From Firmicutes bacterium ZCTH02-B6 (lineage in GTDB: Bacteria > Bacillota > Limnochordia > Limnochordales > ZCTH02-B6), in contig LZRQ01000087.1 in assembly GCA_002159155.1 (NCBI GenBank), positions 1 through 13,801 of the forward strand: DNA of 13,801 nt. Direction: 5' to 3'. Of the stretch, positions 12,574-13,801 are shown one piece after another (position 1 is the first letter of the stretch; every line of letters begins with the position of its first letter). Under the pieces are notes generated by a model. That model was not told where the DNA came from and searched no databases. It worked only from the letters and a program-made list of their open reading frames with translations. The position numbers were made by a program, and so were the translations under genes.

Positions 12574-13801
12574 GTGGAGATCGCGTTTCGCGGCGGTCAC
12601 GAGCCAATTTTGGACGCTTTGTCCGAGGGACGCTTCGAGCCATGGCGCTGGTTTGATCTCCGGCTGCGGGCGGAGCGGCTCGCTCTAACGCAAGGCTTTG
12701 AGCGCCTGTTGTGCCTGGACAGCCTCCAAATTGATCTGTACGACCACCAGCGCCAGGCCGTCCTGAAGGTGCTGCGGGATATGCGCGGGCGGGCGCTCTT
12801 GGCCGATGAGGTGGGACTCGGCAAGACCATCGAGGCCGGGGTGATCCTCAAGGAGTACATGGTCCGCGGCCTCGTGCGCAAGGCGCTGGTACTGGCGCCG
12901 GCGTCGCTTTTGACCCAATGGCAGCAGGAGCTCAACGAGAAGCTCGGCATTCCCGCCCGCATTCACCGCTCCGCCGACAACTGGGATCGGTACGATTGCG
13001 TCATCACCTCGCTGGACACGGCGCGGCGCGCTCCCCACGCGGACCGCATTTGCAAAATACCCTGGGACATCATCATCGTGGACGAGGCACACCGCTTAAA
13101 GAACCGCCAAACGGTGAGCTGGCGCTTTGTCGATGGGCTGGCCAAGAAATACCTGCTGCTTTTGACCGCCACGCCGATCCAAAACGATCTGAACGAGCTC
13201 TACAACATGTTGACCCTGCTGAAGCCGGGCCTCTTGCGAACCTACTCGTCGTTCAAGCGCGAGTTCATGCTGGACAAGCGTTCCGCCAAAGACGCAGGGC
13301 GGCTCAGGGAGCGTCTTGGCGAAGTGATGGTGCGCTCCACCCGGCGAGACGCCTTGCTGCGCTTGCCCAAACGCATCGTTGAAACGGTGCCCGTGCCGTT
13401 GTCGGGCGCGGAAGAGGCCTTTTACCGGGAAGTGCTGGTCTTTGCACGGGCACTGCACCGCCGGGGCGACGGGCCGGTGGGAGAAGGTTTATTGCCGCTC
13501 ATATTGCTGTTGCGGGAGCTGTGCAGCAGTCCGCACGCTGCCCGCCGCACCCTCGCCGCGATGGCCCGCAGCGATCGTCTACCACCGGAGGAAAGAGCCT
13601 GGGCGCGCCGTCTCGCCGAGCAGGCTCTGGAGGTAGCAACCGGAGCGCGGAAACTTTCTGCGGCCGTCTCGTGGATCGCCGCGCAGGCTGAGCCGGTGTT
13701 GGTGTTTACCGAGTTTCGCGCCACCCAGTCGGCCTTGGCGGAGCACTTGGCAAAGTCGGAAATCCCTGTCGTGGTCTTTCACGGCGGGTTGACCCGAGAG
13801 G
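12574..13801 (+). CDS. SNF2-family DEAH helicase/ATPase (N-terminal part, 3' end outside window)
   Basis: This frame is open from the GTG at 12574 to the window edge (409 codons) with no stop. It is an SF2 helicase of the SNF2/RapA-HepA type, an ATP-driven DNA translocase that remodels protein-nucleic acid complexes. Motifs in order: a Q-like element LYDHQRQAV, motif I LLADEVGLGKTIEAG (Walker Lys84), Ia VLAPASLLTQWQQEL, motif II VDEAH (170-173), motif III LLTATPIQN (TATP 198-201), and the start of the second RecA lobe with VLVFTEFRAT and VVVFHGGLTRE (motif IV area). Motifs V and VI lie outside. GGGAGG (12561-12566) is seven bases before the GTG. Such stand-alone SNF2 proteins occur widely in Bacillota; related ones also serve DISARM-type defence, but nothing here supports that role. 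It lies 112 bp after the SpoIIP-like gene. Confidence 0.92.
   Translation, partial: MEIAFRGGHEPILDALSEGRFEPWRWFDLRLRAERLALTQGFERLLCLDSLQIDLYDHQRQAVLKVLRDMRGRALLADEVGLGKTIEAGVILKEYMVRGLVRKALVLAPASLLTQWQQELNEKLGIPARIHRSADNWDRYDCVITSLDTARRAPHADRICKIPWDIIIVDEAHRLKNRQTVSWRFVDGLAKKYLLLLTATPIQNDLNELYNMLTLLKPGLLRTYSSFKREFMLDKRSAKDAGRLRERLGEVMVRSTRRDALLRLPKRIVETVPVPLSGAEEAFYREVLVFARALHRRGDGPVGEGLLPLILLLRELCSSPHAARRTLAAMARSDRLPPEERAWARRLAEQALEVATGARKLSAAVSWIAAQAEPVLVFTEFRATQSALAEHLAKSEIPVVVFHGGLTRE

Overview
The window is GC-rich and gene-dense, and it carries several genes found only in endospore-forming Bacillota (Firmicutes): spoIIGA, sigE (with a pro-sequence), sigG, spoIIR, an ylmC/ymxH-type gene, a SpoIIIE/FtsK translocase and a SpoIIP-like protein. 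High GC, strong GGGAGG-type ribosome binding sites and many GTG starts fit one of the high-GC spore-forming lineages, such as the Symbiobacterium, Thermaerobacter or Limnochorda relatives. The genus cannot be fixed from this sequence alone.

Left part (1-4142): the 3' end of ftsZ runs rightward and ends at 566. It faces a leftward pair, spoIIGA-sigE, which overlaps by 20 bp. The divergent gap at 2292-2481 separates this pair from rightward sigG-spoIIR, and spoIIR then converges on leftward ylmC. The content matches the classical ftsZ-spoIIGA-sigE-sigG-ylmC neighbourhood. However, spoIIGA-sigE is inverted relative to the Bacillus subtilis order, and spoIIR, which is unlinked in B. subtilis, sits directly behind sigG. 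In the known pathway SpoIIR is secreted by the forespore, activates the membrane protease SpoIIGA, and SpoIIGA cleaves pro-sigma-E in the mother cell. Here signal, receptor/protease, substrate and the next forespore sigma factor lie within about 3.4 kb, arranged around one divergent control region. That region has a sigma-H-like promoter candidate facing spoIIGA and a sigma-F/G-like candidate facing sigG.

Middle part (4143-8705): a 155 bp divergent gap holds a good promoter for ylmC. Then come nrdR (ribonucleotide reductase repressor), pgeF/ylmD (purine nucleoside phosphorylase, formerly called a laccase/YfiH family), a SpoIIIE/FtsK DNA translocase and hslO (Hsp33, redox chaperone). All are rightward, with short gaps or overlaps, so they are probably co-transcribed at least in part.

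Right part (8706-13801): a large UPF0182/COG1615 membrane protein of unknown function, then a SpoIIP-like protein (septal/peptidoglycan hydrolase family) that lacks the expected conserved glutamate near its C terminus, then the first 409 codons of a stand-alone SNF2-type DEAH helicase cut by the window edge. A 9 bp perfect inverted repeat precedes the helicase and could mask its ribosome binding site.

There are no tRNA or rRNA genes, CRISPR arrays, insertion sequences or phage genes that I can recognise. The most interesting points are the rearranged sigma-E activation module, the 108 bp convergent overlap between spoIIR and ylmC, and the divergent SpoIIP.
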